The notes under the pieces are model-generated. The model had not been told where the DNA came from and ran no database searches. It saw nothing but the letters and a program-made list of their open reading frames with translations. This document shows positions 16,730-26,280 of a stretch of 64,000 bases of DNA, one piece after another (within the stretch, counting starts at the first letter, position 1; each line of letters opens with the position of its first letter). Position numbers and translations under genes: made by a program. This DNA is from Paludibacter sp. 47-17 (GTDB lineage Bacteria > Bacteroidota > Bacteroidia > Bacteroidales > Paludibacteraceae), in the NCBI GenBank assembly GCA_001898935.1, contig MKVT01000008.1, forward strand, positions 248,001 through 312,000, read 5' to 3'.

Positions 16730-17608
16730 TTATACGAAGTACATGTCGTTGGTTTGCATACGCAGGTAGCGGCCTACTGCCAGATACGAGGAGATGGCCG
16801 TGAGCAATTGCCCCAGCACGATAACGATTACCGCAACAGCCACCAGCGTACCGGTCGATAGGGTGAATAAGTTGATGTCGGTTTCGCGTGCTATATACAG
16901 CATCAACAGTCCGAGCATACTGAGTGAAATTACCGAGGCCAGAAATCCGTTAATCATGCCCCTGATCATGTAGGGTTTCCGTATAAACCAGGGGGTGGCA
17001 CCCACCAACTTCATGGTGTTGATAAGGAAGCGGTTGGCATAGATCGACACTTTTATGGTGTTGTTGATGAGGGCTATGGATATGAGCAGCAGCACTACGG
17101 CAACACCCAGCAGGAGCACGCTGATGCGGGCGATGTTGTCGTTCACCAGCGCTACGATATCTTTCTGATAGGCAACCCGGTCGATGCTGGTGAATTTGCG
17201 CAGTTTGGATTCGATTTTTTCCACGCTGTCGACGGTTGCATAGCCGGCCACCAGTTTTACTTCGATGGAGGCCATTAAAGGGTTGAATCCCAGGAATTTC
17301 GACGGATCTTCGCCCAGTGAGGCGATATGCTCGTTCAGGGCATCGTCCTTGGAGATGAACTTACTCTCTTTGGTAAACGGAGAATTGTCGAGGTATTGCT
17401 GAATGCGCGTCAGTTCGGTCGACGAGATTTCGTCGCGCAAGATAAGCGACATGCTGATGTTTTCGCGCAAACGGGTACTCATTTCCTGCGCAACGAAAAT
17501 AAGCAGCACTACCATCCCGATCATGAACAATACCATGGACATGCTCAGGGTCGACGTCATGTGAATATTACGTATACTGAATTGTTTTTTTTCTTTTTCT
17601 TCCGTCAT
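16730..17608 (-). CDS. ftsX: Cell division protein FtsX (permease-like)
   Basis: FtsX and the ATPase FtsE form an ABC-type complex that controls peptidoglycan hydrolases at the division site. The 292-residue protein has the family layout: a short cytoplasmic N-terminus, a first membrane helix (SMSMVLFMIGMVVLLIFVAQ), a periplasmic domain of about 130 residues, and three C-terminal helices with RFLINTMKLVGATPWFIRKP between them. No ftsE is in the window; in Bacteroidota it is often elsewhere. The gene starts 6 bases after the YfhO-like gene. Confidence 0.93.
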   Translation of the reverse strand: MTEEKEKKQFSIRNIHMTSTLSMSMVLFMIGMVVLLIFVAQEMSTRLRENISMSLILRDEISSTELTRIQQYLDNSPFTKESKFISKDDALNEHIASLGEDPSKFLGFNPLMASIEVKLVAGYATVDSVEKIESKLRKFTSIDRVAYQKDIVALVNDNIARISVLLLGVAVVLLLISIALINNTIKVSIYANRFLINTMKLVGATPWFIRKPYMIRGMINGFLASVISLSMLGLLMLYIARETDINLFTLSTGTLVAVAVIVIVLGQLLTAISSYLAVGRYLRMQTNDMYFV

Positions 17609-17614
17609 AGAACC

Positions 17615-20110
17615 TTATTTTTTAATGAGGCGGGTGTAGCGAACCACTACATAGCCGGCGATCAGTGCGAGCAGAATAATGGACGAGATGAGCGCGATGG
17701 TATTCCCGGTGTAATACGACGAGGGCTCAAAACGGAATTCCACGGTATAGTTACCCGGGCGCAGCGTCATGGCGCGGAGCAGATAATTGGCCCTGAAATA
17801 GGGTACTTCCTCGCCGTCGATAAATACATGCCAGCCTTTATCGTAGAATATTTCAGAGAATACGGCAACCCTTTCGGTTTTGATGTCGGCCGTGTAGGTG
17901 AGCCGGTTGGGACTACGGAGCGTAAGCTGGATAGTCGATGCGGTATCGGACTGCAATGTTTTGGGCACTAAATCGCCGAACCGCCGGTCGATCACCACTT
18001 CGTGCAAGGTATTGATTTCGCCGAGCAGTTTCATTTCTTCATCGGCATCGGCAGCCATGCGAACCGATGCGGGCAGCCATACATTGCCGTTGGCGTATTG
18101 GTTTTGAGCCGGCATGCTGTTCGGGTCCATGATGATGTACTTTGTATTGAGCATATTGAGTACGCCCAGGGTACGCAGTGTTGAGTCGAGCTGTTCGTAG
18201 GTGCGGACGGTATAGAATTTTTCCAGCTCCGGAGTGATCCGGTGTTCGATGAGTTCCTGGTAACGACGCAGTTTGGCAGCATGATAACCGCCTATATGGT
18301 CGTGAAAATAGGAAGTCGAGGCATCGTTGAACACGTTGGAGCTCAGGTTCAATACTCTGAATTCCGATTGGTCCTGCAGGATATACTTGTCGGCTTCGGA
18401 GGGTTGAATGAGGTTTTTGGCGGTACGTTTACGGCCGAAATTATCGTCGTTGAGGTAGCGTTTGGCTACCGGCATCAAGTCGAGCAGGAACAACAAACCA
18501 ATGGCGACGATCGCCAGGTTGATTTTCAGTTTGGAGTGAATGTACACCCAGATAAGGGCAGCGGCCGCCAGTACAAACAGCAAGGAGCGGAATGCATCGG
18601 CCCGGAGCATTACCTCCCGGTCGGCGGGCAGCGTTTCGGACAGGAACGACATGTCGGCCTGAAAAGCCTGCGACAGTTGCTGTACGTAATACTGATCGGT
18701 TTGCGGGGCGGTAAAGTCGCCGGCCAGGGAAGGAACCAGTGCGAAAATAAGAGCGATTCCTCCGACTATCGCGGAACTGTAGATCAGTGGTTTCTTGAAC
18801 CGGCTTTTATCGCCTTCGGAGAATAATACCTCCTTGAGGGCAAGTATGGCCATTAAAGTGACTGCGAATCCGGTAGCCACCAGGGTCATCGATACGGTTC
18901 TGAATTTATTGTAAAGCGGCACGTAGTTGATAAAGAATTCGGTAAGCGCCATGAAATTGCGGCCCCACGACAGAAGCAGTGTGAGGATGATGACCGGAAC
19001 GAGCCACCACAGGGTGCGTTTATCGAGTACGAAAAAACCGAGTACAAACAGCAACATCACCACGGCTCCGAAGTATACGGGGCCCGAAGTGCCCGGCTGA
19101 GTTCCCCAATAGAGGCCGAAGCGCGTACTGTTCATCACTTTCTGGGCGTTGGCCTTTCCGAATTTCTCGGTCATCATTTTACCCGTTTCGCTTTCGTCGT
19201 CGAGCAGCAAGTTGCTGGCCCCTCCTTTAAAGTTGGGGATGAGTACGGTCATTGTTTCGTCGATTCCATAACTCCACTGGGTGATATAGTCGGTGCTTAA
19301 CCCATGCTGTCCGGCTTCGGCAGTAGCGGTAAGTCCATTGGATGCTCCACGCATGGTGTAATGACTGTATTCGTTGGTGGTGAGCAGCGAAGTAGCGTTC
19401 ATTCCCAGGGCAATTGCAAGGGCTGCCACCATTACGCCCACCGATTGGAGCAGTGATGCCAGTTTCTTGTCGCGGATGGAATACACCAGTTCCACGATAC
19501 CAAAGATCAGCAGCACGTAGAGCGTGTAGTAAAGTATCTGGATGTGATTGGCGCGAATGGCCAGGCTCAGGAAAAAGGCAGTAAGAATTCCCCCTGAAAT
19601 TTTATTGTTCCTGAAGGTCTGAAATACGCTGCCGATAAGCGGAGCCATGTAAGCGATAGTGATGGCCTTCGAATTATGTCCCGCGGCAATGATAATAAAA
19701 TTATAGGAAGCAAAGGTAAATGCAATCGATCCGGCAATGGCCAGCCAGGGGTTGATTTTGAAGTTGAGCAGCAGGATATAAAAGCCGATCAGGTAGAGCA
19801 CCACAAAAAACACCGGTGTGGGGATCGTTGCAATTGCTTTTTCGACATATTGCAGCAGGTTGTTGGGTTGCACCAGCGAAATCTGGTAAGTAGGCATTCC
19901 GCCAAACATGGAATTGGTCCAGAGGGCGACATCGTCGTTTTTTTCGTTATAATCCAGCGTTTCTTTGGATGCTGCCATCCAGCTTTCGGTGTCGTGCCCC
20001 AGCAGCTGTTTGCCCTCGAGCACCGGTTTCATGTAAAAAAATGCTAAAACCAGAAAAATGGAGATGGCTGTGAAATGGGGAAGATTACGTTGAAAAAAGT
20101 TTTTATCCAT
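17615..20110 (-). CDS. YfhO family large membrane protein
   Basis: An 831-residue integral membrane protein with about 12 hydrophobic helices, a conserved first loop HDTESWMAASKETLDYN, NSMFGGMPTYQIS, and a soluble C-terminal region before a last helix. It belongs to the YfhO family of GT-C-like proteins; B. subtilis YfhO has been linked to glycosylation of lipoteichoic acid, but the Bacteroidota members are uncharacterised. I chose ATG 20110 (MDKNFFQRNLPHF): the 14 codons available upstream run into the -7 promoter element at 20152-20159. It opens the six-gene unit leading to ftsX, uppP, truB and queA. A role in envelope glycan transfer is inference. Confidence 0.85.
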   Translation of the reverse strand: MDKNFFQRNLPHFTAISIFLVLAFFYMKPVLEGKQLLGHDTESWMAASKETLDYNEKNDDVALWTNSMFGGMPTYQISLVQPNNLLQYVEKAIATIPTPVFFVVLYLIGFYILLLNFKINPWLAIAGSIAFTFASYNFIIIAAGHNSKAITIAYMAPLIGSVFQTFRNNKISGGILTAFFLSLAIRANHIQILYYTLYVLLIFGIVELVYSIRDKKLASLLQSVGVMVAALAIALGMNATSLLTTNEYSHYTMRGASNGLTATAEAGQHGLSTDYITQWSYGIDETMTVLIPNFKGGASNLLLDDESETGKMMTEKFGKANAQKVMNSTRFGLYWGTQPGTSGPVYFGAVVMLLFVLGFFVLDKRTLWWLVPVIILTLLLSWGRNFMALTEFFINYVPLYNKFRTVSMTLVATGFAVTLMAILALKEVLFSEGDKSRFKKPLIYSSAIVGGIALIFALVPSLAGDFTAPQTDQYYVQQLSQAFQADMSFLSETLPADREVMLRADAFRSLLFVLAAAALIWVYIHSKLKINLAIVAIGLLFLLDLMPVAKRYLNDDNFGRKRTAKNLIQPSEADKYILQDQSEFRVLNLSSNVFNDASTSYFHDHIGGYHAAKLRRYQELIEHRITPELEKFYTVRTYEQLDSTLRTLGVLNMLNTKYIIMDPNSMPAQNQYANGNVWLPASVRMAADADEEMKLLGEINTLHEVVIDRRFGDLVPKTLQSDTASTIQLTLRSPNRLTYTADIKTERVAVFSEIFYDKGWHVFIDGEEVPYFRANYLLRAMTLRPGNYTVEFRFEPSSYYTGNTIALISSIILLALIAGYVVVRYTRLIKK

Positions 20111-20151
20111 GTCGGGTACTGTTTTTTGAGCAGAATTCGGGAAAAATCGCA

Positions 20152-20159
20152 CAAAAATA
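20152..20159 (-). promoter_or_regulatory. Promoter -7 element of the yfhO-like/ftsX/uppP/truB/queA unit
   Basis: TATTTTTG on the minus strand, 41 bases before the chosen start at 20110. Confidence 0.6.
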
Positions 20160-20240
20160 CAGCTATTTTCGTCAAAAACCTTGAGTTAAAAGGTTAAATA
20201 TCAAAAAAACATAGTACACAGCTGTTTTAAAAAATATGCT

Positions 20241-20248
20241 TACTTTTG
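20241..20248 (+). promoter_or_regulatory. Promoter -7 element of sufS
   Basis: TACTTTTG lies 20 bases before the ATG at 20269. The in-frame ATG at 20236 overlaps this element and is rejected as a start. Confidence 0.7.
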
Positions 20249-20265
20249 CAGTTCTAAAACTGCAA
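20246..20265 (+). promoter_or_regulatory. Perfect 8-bp inverted repeat at the sufS transcription start
   Basis: TTGCAGTT and AACTGCAA are separated by CTAA. The repeat begins inside the -7 element and ends 3 bases before the sufS ATG, where a repressor or an RNA hairpin could block initiation. Confidence 0.55.
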
Positions 20266-20268
20266 TTT

Positions 20269-21495
20269 ATGTTATCGAACGAAGATATACTCCGCTTGCG
20301 GACCGATTTTCCAATTCTGGAAGAAAAAATATACGGCAAACCCCTGATTTATTTCGACAACGGGGCTACTACGCAAAAGCCGGTTCAGGTACTTTCAAAG
20401 ATCGAATATGCCTATAAGCATCTCAATGCCAACATTCACCGGGGAGTGCATTACCTGAGTCAGAAAGCAACCGAAGCGCACGAAGAAGCGCGTTCGACGG
20501 TAGCTGATTTCCTGGGGGCGGCGCAGCGTGAAGAGGTGATTTTTACGCGGGGAACCACCGAAGCGATCAATTTGGTTGCGTTTTCGTATGGCGAAGCCTT
20601 TTGCACGGAAGGCGATGAAATTGTGGTGTCGGTACTCGAGCATCATTCCAATATTGTTCCGTGGCAAATGCTGTGCGAGCGCAAGGGCTTGGTTCTGAGA
20701 GTTATACCTATGAATGAGCGGGGCGAACTCGACCTGGAGGCATATGCTTCGTTGTTGAACGGGCGCACCAGGCTCGTATCGGTAGCCCATGTGTCGAATG
20801 TTCTGGGGACGGTGAATCCGGTAGGTGAAATGATTCGGATGGCTCACGACAAGGGCATCAAGGTGCTGATCGACGGAGCGCAGGCGGTACCGCATATTCC
20901 GGTGGATGTGCAGCAGCTCGATGCCGATTTTTACGTATTTTCGGCACATAAAATTTACGGACCTACGGGCATTGGTATTTTGTATGGGAAGCAGGAGCTG
21001 CTGAACGCTATGCCTCCCTGCCAGGGTGGGGGCGAGATGATCGATAAGGTAAGCTTTGAAAAAACCACTTACAATGTGCTGCCGTTCAAGTTTGAGGCCG
21101 GAACTCCCGATTATATAGGTTCCACGGCGCTGGCCGAGGCCCTGCGGTATGTGTCGGCCATCGGACTCGACGCCATCGCCGGGTACGAGCAGGCGCTTAC
21201 CGAATATGCTACGGAGCAGCTGATGCAAATCGACCGGATGCGGATCATAGGTACGGCCCGTGAAAAAAGTGCTGTGCTCTCGTTTCTGGTGGGCGATATT
21301 CATCCTTACGACCTGGGTATGCTGCTCGATAAAATGGGAATCGCGGTGCGTACGGGACATCATTGCGCCCAGCCGCTTATCGATTCGCTTCACATACCCG
21401 GAACGGTACGCGCGTCATTTTCGTTTTACAATACCCGCGACGAAGTCGACCTATTTATAAAGGCACTGCAACGGATCGTGCCTATGTTATCATAA
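20269..21495 (+). CDS. sufS: Cysteine desulfurase SufS
   Basis: SufS is a PLP enzyme that takes sulfur from L-cysteine as an enzyme-bound persulfide for iron-sulfur cluster assembly. The 408-residue protein has the PLP lysine K228 in SAHKIYGPTG, H125 in EHHSN stacking on PLP, and the persulfide Cys C366 in RTGHHCAQP. All three are offset by two from E. coli SufS (K226, H123, C364), so this is the type II enzyme and not NifS/IscS. ATG 20269 gives MLSNEDILRLRTDFP. sufE follows after 14 bases, so donor and acceptor are co-expressed; sufBCD is not in the window. Confidence 0.96.
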   Translation: MLSNEDILRLRTDFPILEEKIYGKPLIYFDNGATTQKPVQVLSKIEYAYKHLNANIHRGVHYLSQKATEAHEEARSTVADFLGAAQREEVIFTRGTTEAINLVAFSYGEAFCTEGDEIVVSVLEHHSNIVPWQMLCERKGLVLRVIPMNERGELDLEAYASLLNGRTRLVSVAHVSNVLGTVNPVGEMIRMAHDKGIKVLIDGAQAVPHIPVDVQQLDADFYVFSAHKIYGPTGIGILYGKQELLNAMPPCQGGGEMIDKVSFEKTTYNVLPFKFEAGTPDYIGSTALAEALRYVSAIGLDAIAGYEQALTEYATEQLMQIDRMRIIGTAREKSAVLSFLVGDIHPYDLGMLLDKMGIAVRTGHHCAQPLIDSLHIPGTVRASFSFYNTRDEVDLFIKALQRIVPMLS

Positions 21496-21509
21496 AAATT
21501 ATTACAGTT

Positions 21510-21932
21510 ATGACTATCAATCAGATACAGGACCGGATAGTAGAAGATTTCAATCAGTTCGACGACTGGATGGATAAATACGCCTTGCTCATCGAGCTGG
21601 GCAATGGGATGGAGCCGATCGACGACCAGTATAAAGTGCCTCAGAATATTATCGAAGGCTGCCAGAGCCGGGTGTGGTTGCATGCCGATATGGCCGATGG
21701 TGTGATTCATTTTAAAGGCGAGAGCGATGCCATTCTGGTAAAGGGGATTGTGGCCTTGCTGCTGGAAGTGTTTTCGGGGCGTACTCCCGACGAAATCCTT
21801 CAGACCGAACTTTATTTTGTGGATAAAATCGGGTTGAAGGAACATCTTTCGCCCACCCGTTCGAACGGACTGTTGGCTATGATCAAGCAGATCAAATTGT
21901 ATGCGCTGGCCTTTAAAGCCAGGAATTCTTAA
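21510..21932 (+). CDS. sufE: Sulfur acceptor protein SufE
   Basis: SufE receives persulfide sulfur from SufS and passes it to the SufBCD scaffold. The 140-residue protein has the acceptor Cys C51 in NIIEGCQSRVW, the same position as in E. coli SufE, and the family segments DWMDKYALLIELG and LSPTRSNGL. I chose ATG 21510 (MTINQIQDRIVEDF); the frame is open further upstream but that stretch overlaps sufS. The following murF-alr gene starts inside or just after its end. Confidence 0.96.
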   Translation: MTINQIQDRIVEDFNQFDDWMDKYALLIELGNGMEPIDDQYKVPQNIIEGCQSRVWLHADMADGVIHFKGESDAILVKGIVALLLEVFSGRTPDEILQTELYFVDKIGLKEHLSPTRSNGLLAMIKQIKLYALAFKARNS

Positions 21933-24399
21933 ATTTCAGCCTGTGTTAGTATCGCAAATTTCGGCAGTATTGAGCGTTCCGGTGTATGGAGAAGTGCACG
22001 ATAGGGAAATAGCTCATTTACTCACGGACAGCCGTTCGTTGGTGTTTCCCGGAGAAAGTTTGTTTTTTGCGCTGAAAAGCGAACGCAACGACGGGCACCG
22101 TTATATTCCCGAGTTGTATCAGAAGGGGGTGCGGGTGTTTGTCGTCAGCGCTATGCCCGATGGTTCGCAGTTTGCGGAGGCTGCATTTCTGGTGGTTGGC
22201 GATGCGCTCCGGGCCTTACAGATGCTGGCTGCCCATCATCGTTCCCGGTTCCATGTGCCGGTGGTCGCTATTACAGGGAGTAACGGCAAGACGATCGTCA
22301 AGGAATGGTTGTACCAGCTGTTGAGTCCCGATTATCGTATTGTTCGTTCGCCGCGCAGTTATAACTCGCAGATCGGAGTCGCTTTGTCGGTATGGCAGCT
22401 TCAGCCCGACACCGGATTGGCATTATTCGAAGCCGGTATATCCATGCCGGGCGAAATGGAACGCCTGCAGCAGATCATACAGCCCGACACCGGTATTTTT
22501 ACCAACCTGGGCGATGCTCATCAGGAGAATTTCCGGTCGCGCGAGCAGAAGCTCCGCGAAAAGATACGGTTGTTTACGAACTGTGCAACCGTAGTGTATT
22601 GTTCCGATCAGGAATTAACTACCCGGGTACTGAACGAAGCTCTGCCGGGAACGCGTCTGGTTGACTGGGGCCGGCGCGAGGAAGCCGTTGTGCGTGTGCT
22701 TTCCATGGAGGTGACCGGAACAACGAGGGTACAGGTGCGCTATCGATCGTCCGTCTTTAGCATCGAACTGCCATTCACCGATCCGGCTTCCATCGAGAAT
22801 GCGATGCATTGCGTGGTGTATATGTTGATTTGCGACTATAGCGAAGAGGTGATCAACCAGCGGATAGCGGTGGTGGAATCGGTGGCCATGCGGCTGGAGG
22901 TGAAGGAAGGAATCAATCAGTGTGTAATTATCAACGATAGTTATAATTCGGATGTCGATTCGTTACGCATAGCACTCGATTTTTTGGACCAGCAGGCCTC
23001 TTCGTTGCAATTATCGAAAACGCTCATTCTTTCCGATATTCTTCAGAGCGGATTTTCGCCGGAGGAATTGTACCGGAAGGTAGCAGAACTGGCGCGTGCC
23101 CGTGATGTAAAACGCATTATCGCCATTGGTCCCGGATTGAGTCAGTATTACGTTCTGTTCTCGGCCTTCGAGACCCGGTTTTTTCAGCAAACCGACGAAT
23201 TGCTACATTCCGAAATTCTCGATAGTTTCCATCGGGAAGCCGTATTGCTGAAAGGGGCCCGTTCGTTTCACTTTGAAGCCATATCGTCGCGGCTCGAGAA
23301 AATCGCGCACGAAACCGTCCTGGAAGTCAATTTAAACAAGCTTGTTCACAACCTGAATTATTTCCGGTCGCAACTGCAGCCGGGAACGCGGATGATGTGC
23401 ATGGTGAAAGCGTTTGCCTACGGCAGCGGTTCGGTCGAAATTGCCCGTACTTTGCAACACCACCGGGTCGATTACCTGGCGGTGGCGGTAGCCGACGAAG
23501 GAGCCGAACTCCGGCATGCCGGCATTCATATTCCTATTGCGGTAATGAATCCCGAGAAAAGTGTTTTTGATTTGCTTTTTGAACATCAGCTGGAACCCGA
23601 GATTTACAGTTTCAAGTTGTTGAACGATTTCATAGCTGCTGCAGCGCGCCGGGGGATTCAGGCTTATCCCATTCATATCAAACTCGATAGCGGGATGCAT
23701 CGGCTGGGCTTCGCTCCGGCCGAGGTGCCGGCGTTGATTGCTTTGCTGAAGCTTCATCCCGAAGTTTCGGTAAAGTCGGTGTTTTCGCACCTGGCCGGAG
23801 CCGACTCGCCTGCACTCGATGCTTTCACTCACCAGCAAGCCCGGGTATTCCGGCAAAGTGCCGCCCAGCTTAAAGAGGCTTTCGGCTATCCGGTGATGCG
23901 CCACCTGCTCAATTCGGCCGGTATCGAACGGTTCGGACAGTATCAGATGGAGATGGTGCGGTTGGGGATCGGACATTATGGCATATCGGCGCTGCCAGAG
24001 GTGGCATTGCCGCAGGTGTGCAGTTTGAGAACGATCATTTTACAGATCAAAGATATTCCTGTGGGCGAAACGGTGGGCTATAACCGCAACGGGAAAGTGG
24101 TAAAGCCTACCCGGATTGCGATTCTGCCGGTAGGGTATGCCGATGGATTCGACCGCAAGCTGGGCAACGGGGTGGGCGAAGTACTGGTAAAGGGGAAGCG
24201 GGTTCCGGTGATCGGAAACGTGTCGATGGACCTGGTTACGGTTGATATTACGGGCATTGAAGCGCAGGAAGGCGATGCGGTGGAGGTGTTTGGCAAGGAA
24301 ATTACCATTGCCGAAATAGCCGGAAAAATAGGCACCATTCCGTACGAAATCCTGACCGGTATTTCACGCCGTGTAAAACGGGTATACTATCAGGAATAA
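21901..24399 (+). CDS. murF-alr: Bifunctional UDP-MurNAc-tripeptide:D-Ala-D-Ala ligase / alanine racemase (MurF-Alr fusion)
   Basis: One polypeptide of about 830 residues joins two peptidoglycan enzymes. The N-terminal half is a Mur ligase: the substrate segment LLTDSRSLVFPGE, P-loop GSNGKT at about 126-131, and NDSYNSDVDSL in the C-terminal lobe. The half from about residue 475 is alanine racemase: VNLNKLVHNLNYF, PLP lysine K503 in MVKAFAYGSGS, catalytic Tyr about 693 in GHYGISALPE, and the final VGETVGYNR / LPVGYADGF block. The fusion makes D-Ala and then uses D-Ala-D-Ala; this arrangement is known in Bacteroidota. ATG 21901 overlaps sufE by 32 bases; GTG 21943 would match the usual family N-terminus (VLVSQISAV) and is a good alternative. 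A hairpin follows. Confidence 0.93.
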   Translation: MRWPLKPGILKFQPVLVSQISAVLSVPVYGEVHDREIAHLLTDSRSLVFPGESLFFALKSERNDGHRYIPELYQKGVRVFVVSAMPDGSQFAEAAFLVVGDALRALQMLAAHHRSRFHVPVVAITGSNGKTIVKEWLYQLLSPDYRIVRSPRSYNSQIGVALSVWQLQPDTGLALFEAGISMPGEMERLQQIIQPDTGIFTNLGDAHQENFRSREQKLREKIRLFTNCATVVYCSDQELTTRVLNEALPGTRLVDWGRREEAVVRVLSMEVTGTTRVQVRYRSSVFSIELPFTDPASIENAMHCVVYMLICDYSEEVINQRIAVVESVAMRLEVKEGINQCVIINDSYNSDVDSLRIALDFLDQQASSLQLSKTLILSDILQSGFSPEELYRKVAELARARDVKRIIAIGPGLSQYYVLFSAFETRFFQQTDELLHSEILDSFHREAVLLKGARSFHFEAISSRLEKIAHETVLEVNLNKLVHNLNYFRSQLQPGTRMMCMVKAFAYGSGSVEIARTLQHHRVDYLAVAVADEGAELRHAGIHIPIAVMNPEKSVFDLLFEHQLEPEIYSFKLLNDFIAAAARRGIQAYPIHIKLDSGMHRLGFAPAEVPALIALLKLHPEVSVKSVFSHLAGADSPALDAFTHQQARVFRQSAAQLKEAFGYPVMRHLLNSAGIERFGQYQMEMVRLGIGHYGISALPEVALPQVCSLRTIILQIKDIPVGETVGYNRNGKVVKPTRIAILPVGYADGFDRKLGNGVGEVLVKGKRVPVIGNVSMDLVTVDITGIEAQEGDAVEVFGKEITIAEIAGKIGTIPYEILTGISRRVKRVYYQE

Positions 24400-24413
24400 A
24401 AGGAATAAGCAAT

Positions 24414-24459
24414 ACAAACGTCCTATAGTGAACCTTCGGATTCAGGATAGGACGTTTGT
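24414..24459. terminator. Hairpin between the converging murF-alr and phosphoglucomutase genes
   Basis: ACAAACGTCCTAT pairs perfectly over 13 bp with ATAGGACGTTTGT. T-runs are poor on both sides, so termination is likely but unproven. Confidence 0.65.
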
Positions 24460-24479
24460 ACGTTTTGCAGGAGGCCGGC

Positions 24480-26228
24480 TTATACCTTGAGCGATGCGCG
24501 GGCAGCTTCAATTTTGGTATCGGCGGCGGCTTCGGCGGCATCAAAGTCGGCGCGCGTTTTCATTTCACCACGCACTTCGATATAAAATTTGATTTTCGGT
24601 TCAGTTCCGGAGGGACGAACCGAAATTTTGGTACCGTCTTCGGTAAAGTATTGCAGCACATTGGAGGTGGCAGGCATATCCAGCTCGCTTACTTCACCTG
24701 TAACCACATTGGTCATCTTCAATGTTTTGTAATCCTTTATAATGCGTATAGCCGATCCTGCCAGCTCTTTGGGAGGGTTGGTGCGGAAGTCGGTCATTAT
24801 TTGTGCAATTTCTTCGGCTCCCGATTTTCCCTTACGTACCACCGAAATACCCTTTTCCTTGCCATAGCCGTATTCCAGGTAGATTTGCTGCAGCAGTTGG
24901 TATACCGACATTCCATTGTCCTTTGCCCAGGCAGCAATTTCGGCCATCAGCGTACACGACGATACGCCGTCCTTGTCGCGAACAAATGTTTCGGGCAGGA
25001 AACCGTAGCTCTCTTCACCGCCCCCGATATAGGTTTTGATGCCTTCGTTTTCGCGCATCACCGAGGCAATCCATTTAAAACCGGTGAAACAGTCGAAACA
25101 CTCAACGCCGTTCTTTTCAGCCAGTTCCTTAATAATTTCGGTGGTTACAATGGTTTTTACCACGTACTCGTTCCCGGTGATTTTTCCGGTTTCTTTCCAG
25201 CGACGAATCAGGTAATATACAAAAAGCAGGGCCGTTTGGTTGCCGTTCACCAGGATCCACTCGCCCTTATCGTTTTTAACGGCTATTCCCATACGGTCGG
25301 AATCGGGGTCGGTAGCCATCACCAGTTCGGCATCGGTAGCCTTTGCACGTTGGATGGCCATGTCGAGTGCAGCAGGCTCTTCGGGGTTCGGCGAATAAAC
25401 CGTCGGAAATTCGCCACTGACCACGTATTGCTCGGGTACGTCGATGATATTGGTAAAACCATAGGCCTTCAATGCGCGGGGCACCATCATCACCCCTGTA
25501 CCGTGGATAGGCGTATACACTATTTTCATATCCTTGTGGCGCTCGATAGCCTCGGGCGACAACGAGATGGTTTTAACAGCGTCGATGTAAATTTTGTCCA
25601 CTTCCTCGCCGATAATTTCTATCAGATCCGGATTACCTTCAAATCGTATCTGATTCACATCGGTTATATTAGTTACTTCGGTAATGACATTTACATCGTG
25701 AGGGGCTACCAACTGAGCGCCATCGTTCCAGTATGCCTTATAGCCATTGTATTCTTTCGGATTGTGCGATGCCGTAAGGATAATACCGCTCTGGCAGCCA
25801 AAATGGCGGATTGCGAACGAGATTTCGGGAGTCGGGCGCAGATCTTCAAATAAATATACTTTGATGCCGTTGGCCGAGAAAATAGCTGCCGATATTTCGG
25901 CAAATTTCCGGCTGTTGTTGCGGCAATCGTGACCAATGACCACCGAGATTTGCGGCAGGTCGGGAAAGCTGGCTTTCAGGTAGTTGCTTAATCCCTGTGT
26001 AGCAGCTCCTACGGTGTAGATATTCATCCGGTTGGTGCCGGCACCCATAATGCCGCGAAGGCCGCCCGTGCCGAATTCAAGATCGCGGTAAAACGATTCA
26101 ATCAGCTCCGTGCTGTCGCCGGCCGCCAGCATACGCGACACATCGGCTTTCGTAGCTTCGTCGTAATTCCCGTCGAGCCACAGTTGAGCTTTGGCTCTTA
26201 CTTCTTTTAACAATGTTTCGTTTTCCAT
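24480..26228 (-). CDS. Phospho-sugar mutase (phosphoglucomutase / phosphomannomutase)
   Basis: An alpha-D-phosphohexomutase of 582 residues, the long form typical of PgcA-type phosphoglucomutases. The phosphoserine is S154 in TASHNPKEYNGYK. The metal loop is TDPDSDRMGIA, the sugar-binding loop GGGEESYGF, and the phosphate-binding loop near the C-terminus RPSGTEPKIKFY. It interconverts glucose 1- and 6-phosphate and possibly mannose phosphates, feeding UDP-glucose and so, indirectly, the exopolysaccharide locus downstream. It is a single-gene unit with a -7 element 45 bases upstream. Glucose versus mannose preference cannot be read safely. Confidence 0.93.
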   Translation of the reverse strand: MENETLLKEVRAKAQLWLDGNYDEATKADVSRMLAAGDSTELIESFYRDLEFGTGGLRGIMGAGTNRMNIYTVGAATQGLSNYLKASFPDLPQISVVIGHDCRNNSRKFAEISAAIFSANGIKVYLFEDLRPTPEISFAIRHFGCQSGIILTASHNPKEYNGYKAYWNDGAQLVAPHDVNVITEVTNITDVNQIRFEGNPDLIEIIGEEVDKIYIDAVKTISLSPEAIERHKDMKIVYTPIHGTGVMMVPRALKAYGFTNIIDVPEQYVVSGEFPTVYSPNPEEPAALDMAIQRAKATDAELVMATDPDSDRMGIAVKNDKGEWILVNGNQTALLFVYYLIRRWKETGKITGNEYVVKTIVTTEIIKELAEKNGVECFDCFTGFKWIASVMRENEGIKTYIGGGEESYGFLPETFVRDKDGVSSCTLMAEIAAWAKDNGMSVYQLLQQIYLEYGYGKEKGISVVRKGKSGAEEIAQIMTDFRTNPPKELAGSAIRIIKDYKTLKMTNVVTGEVSELDMPATSNVLQYFTEDGTKISVRPSGTEPKIKFYIEVRGEMKTRADFDAAEAAADTKIEAARASLKV

Positions 26229-26272
26229 ATTGAGTCAAATTTTGTTTTCCAGTTGGATGTTGTTAGCGATGG

Positions 26273-26280
26273 CAAAAGTA
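26273..26280 (-). promoter_or_regulatory. Promoter -7 element of the phospho-sugar mutase gene
   Basis: TACTTTTG on the minus strand, 45 bases before the start codon at 26228. Confidence 0.65.

Noticed and set aside
24456-25853. 465-codon open frame on the plus strand opposite the phospho-sugar mutase
   Set aside because: It is the complement of a well-conserved enzyme gene and reads as low-complexity residues without family motifs.
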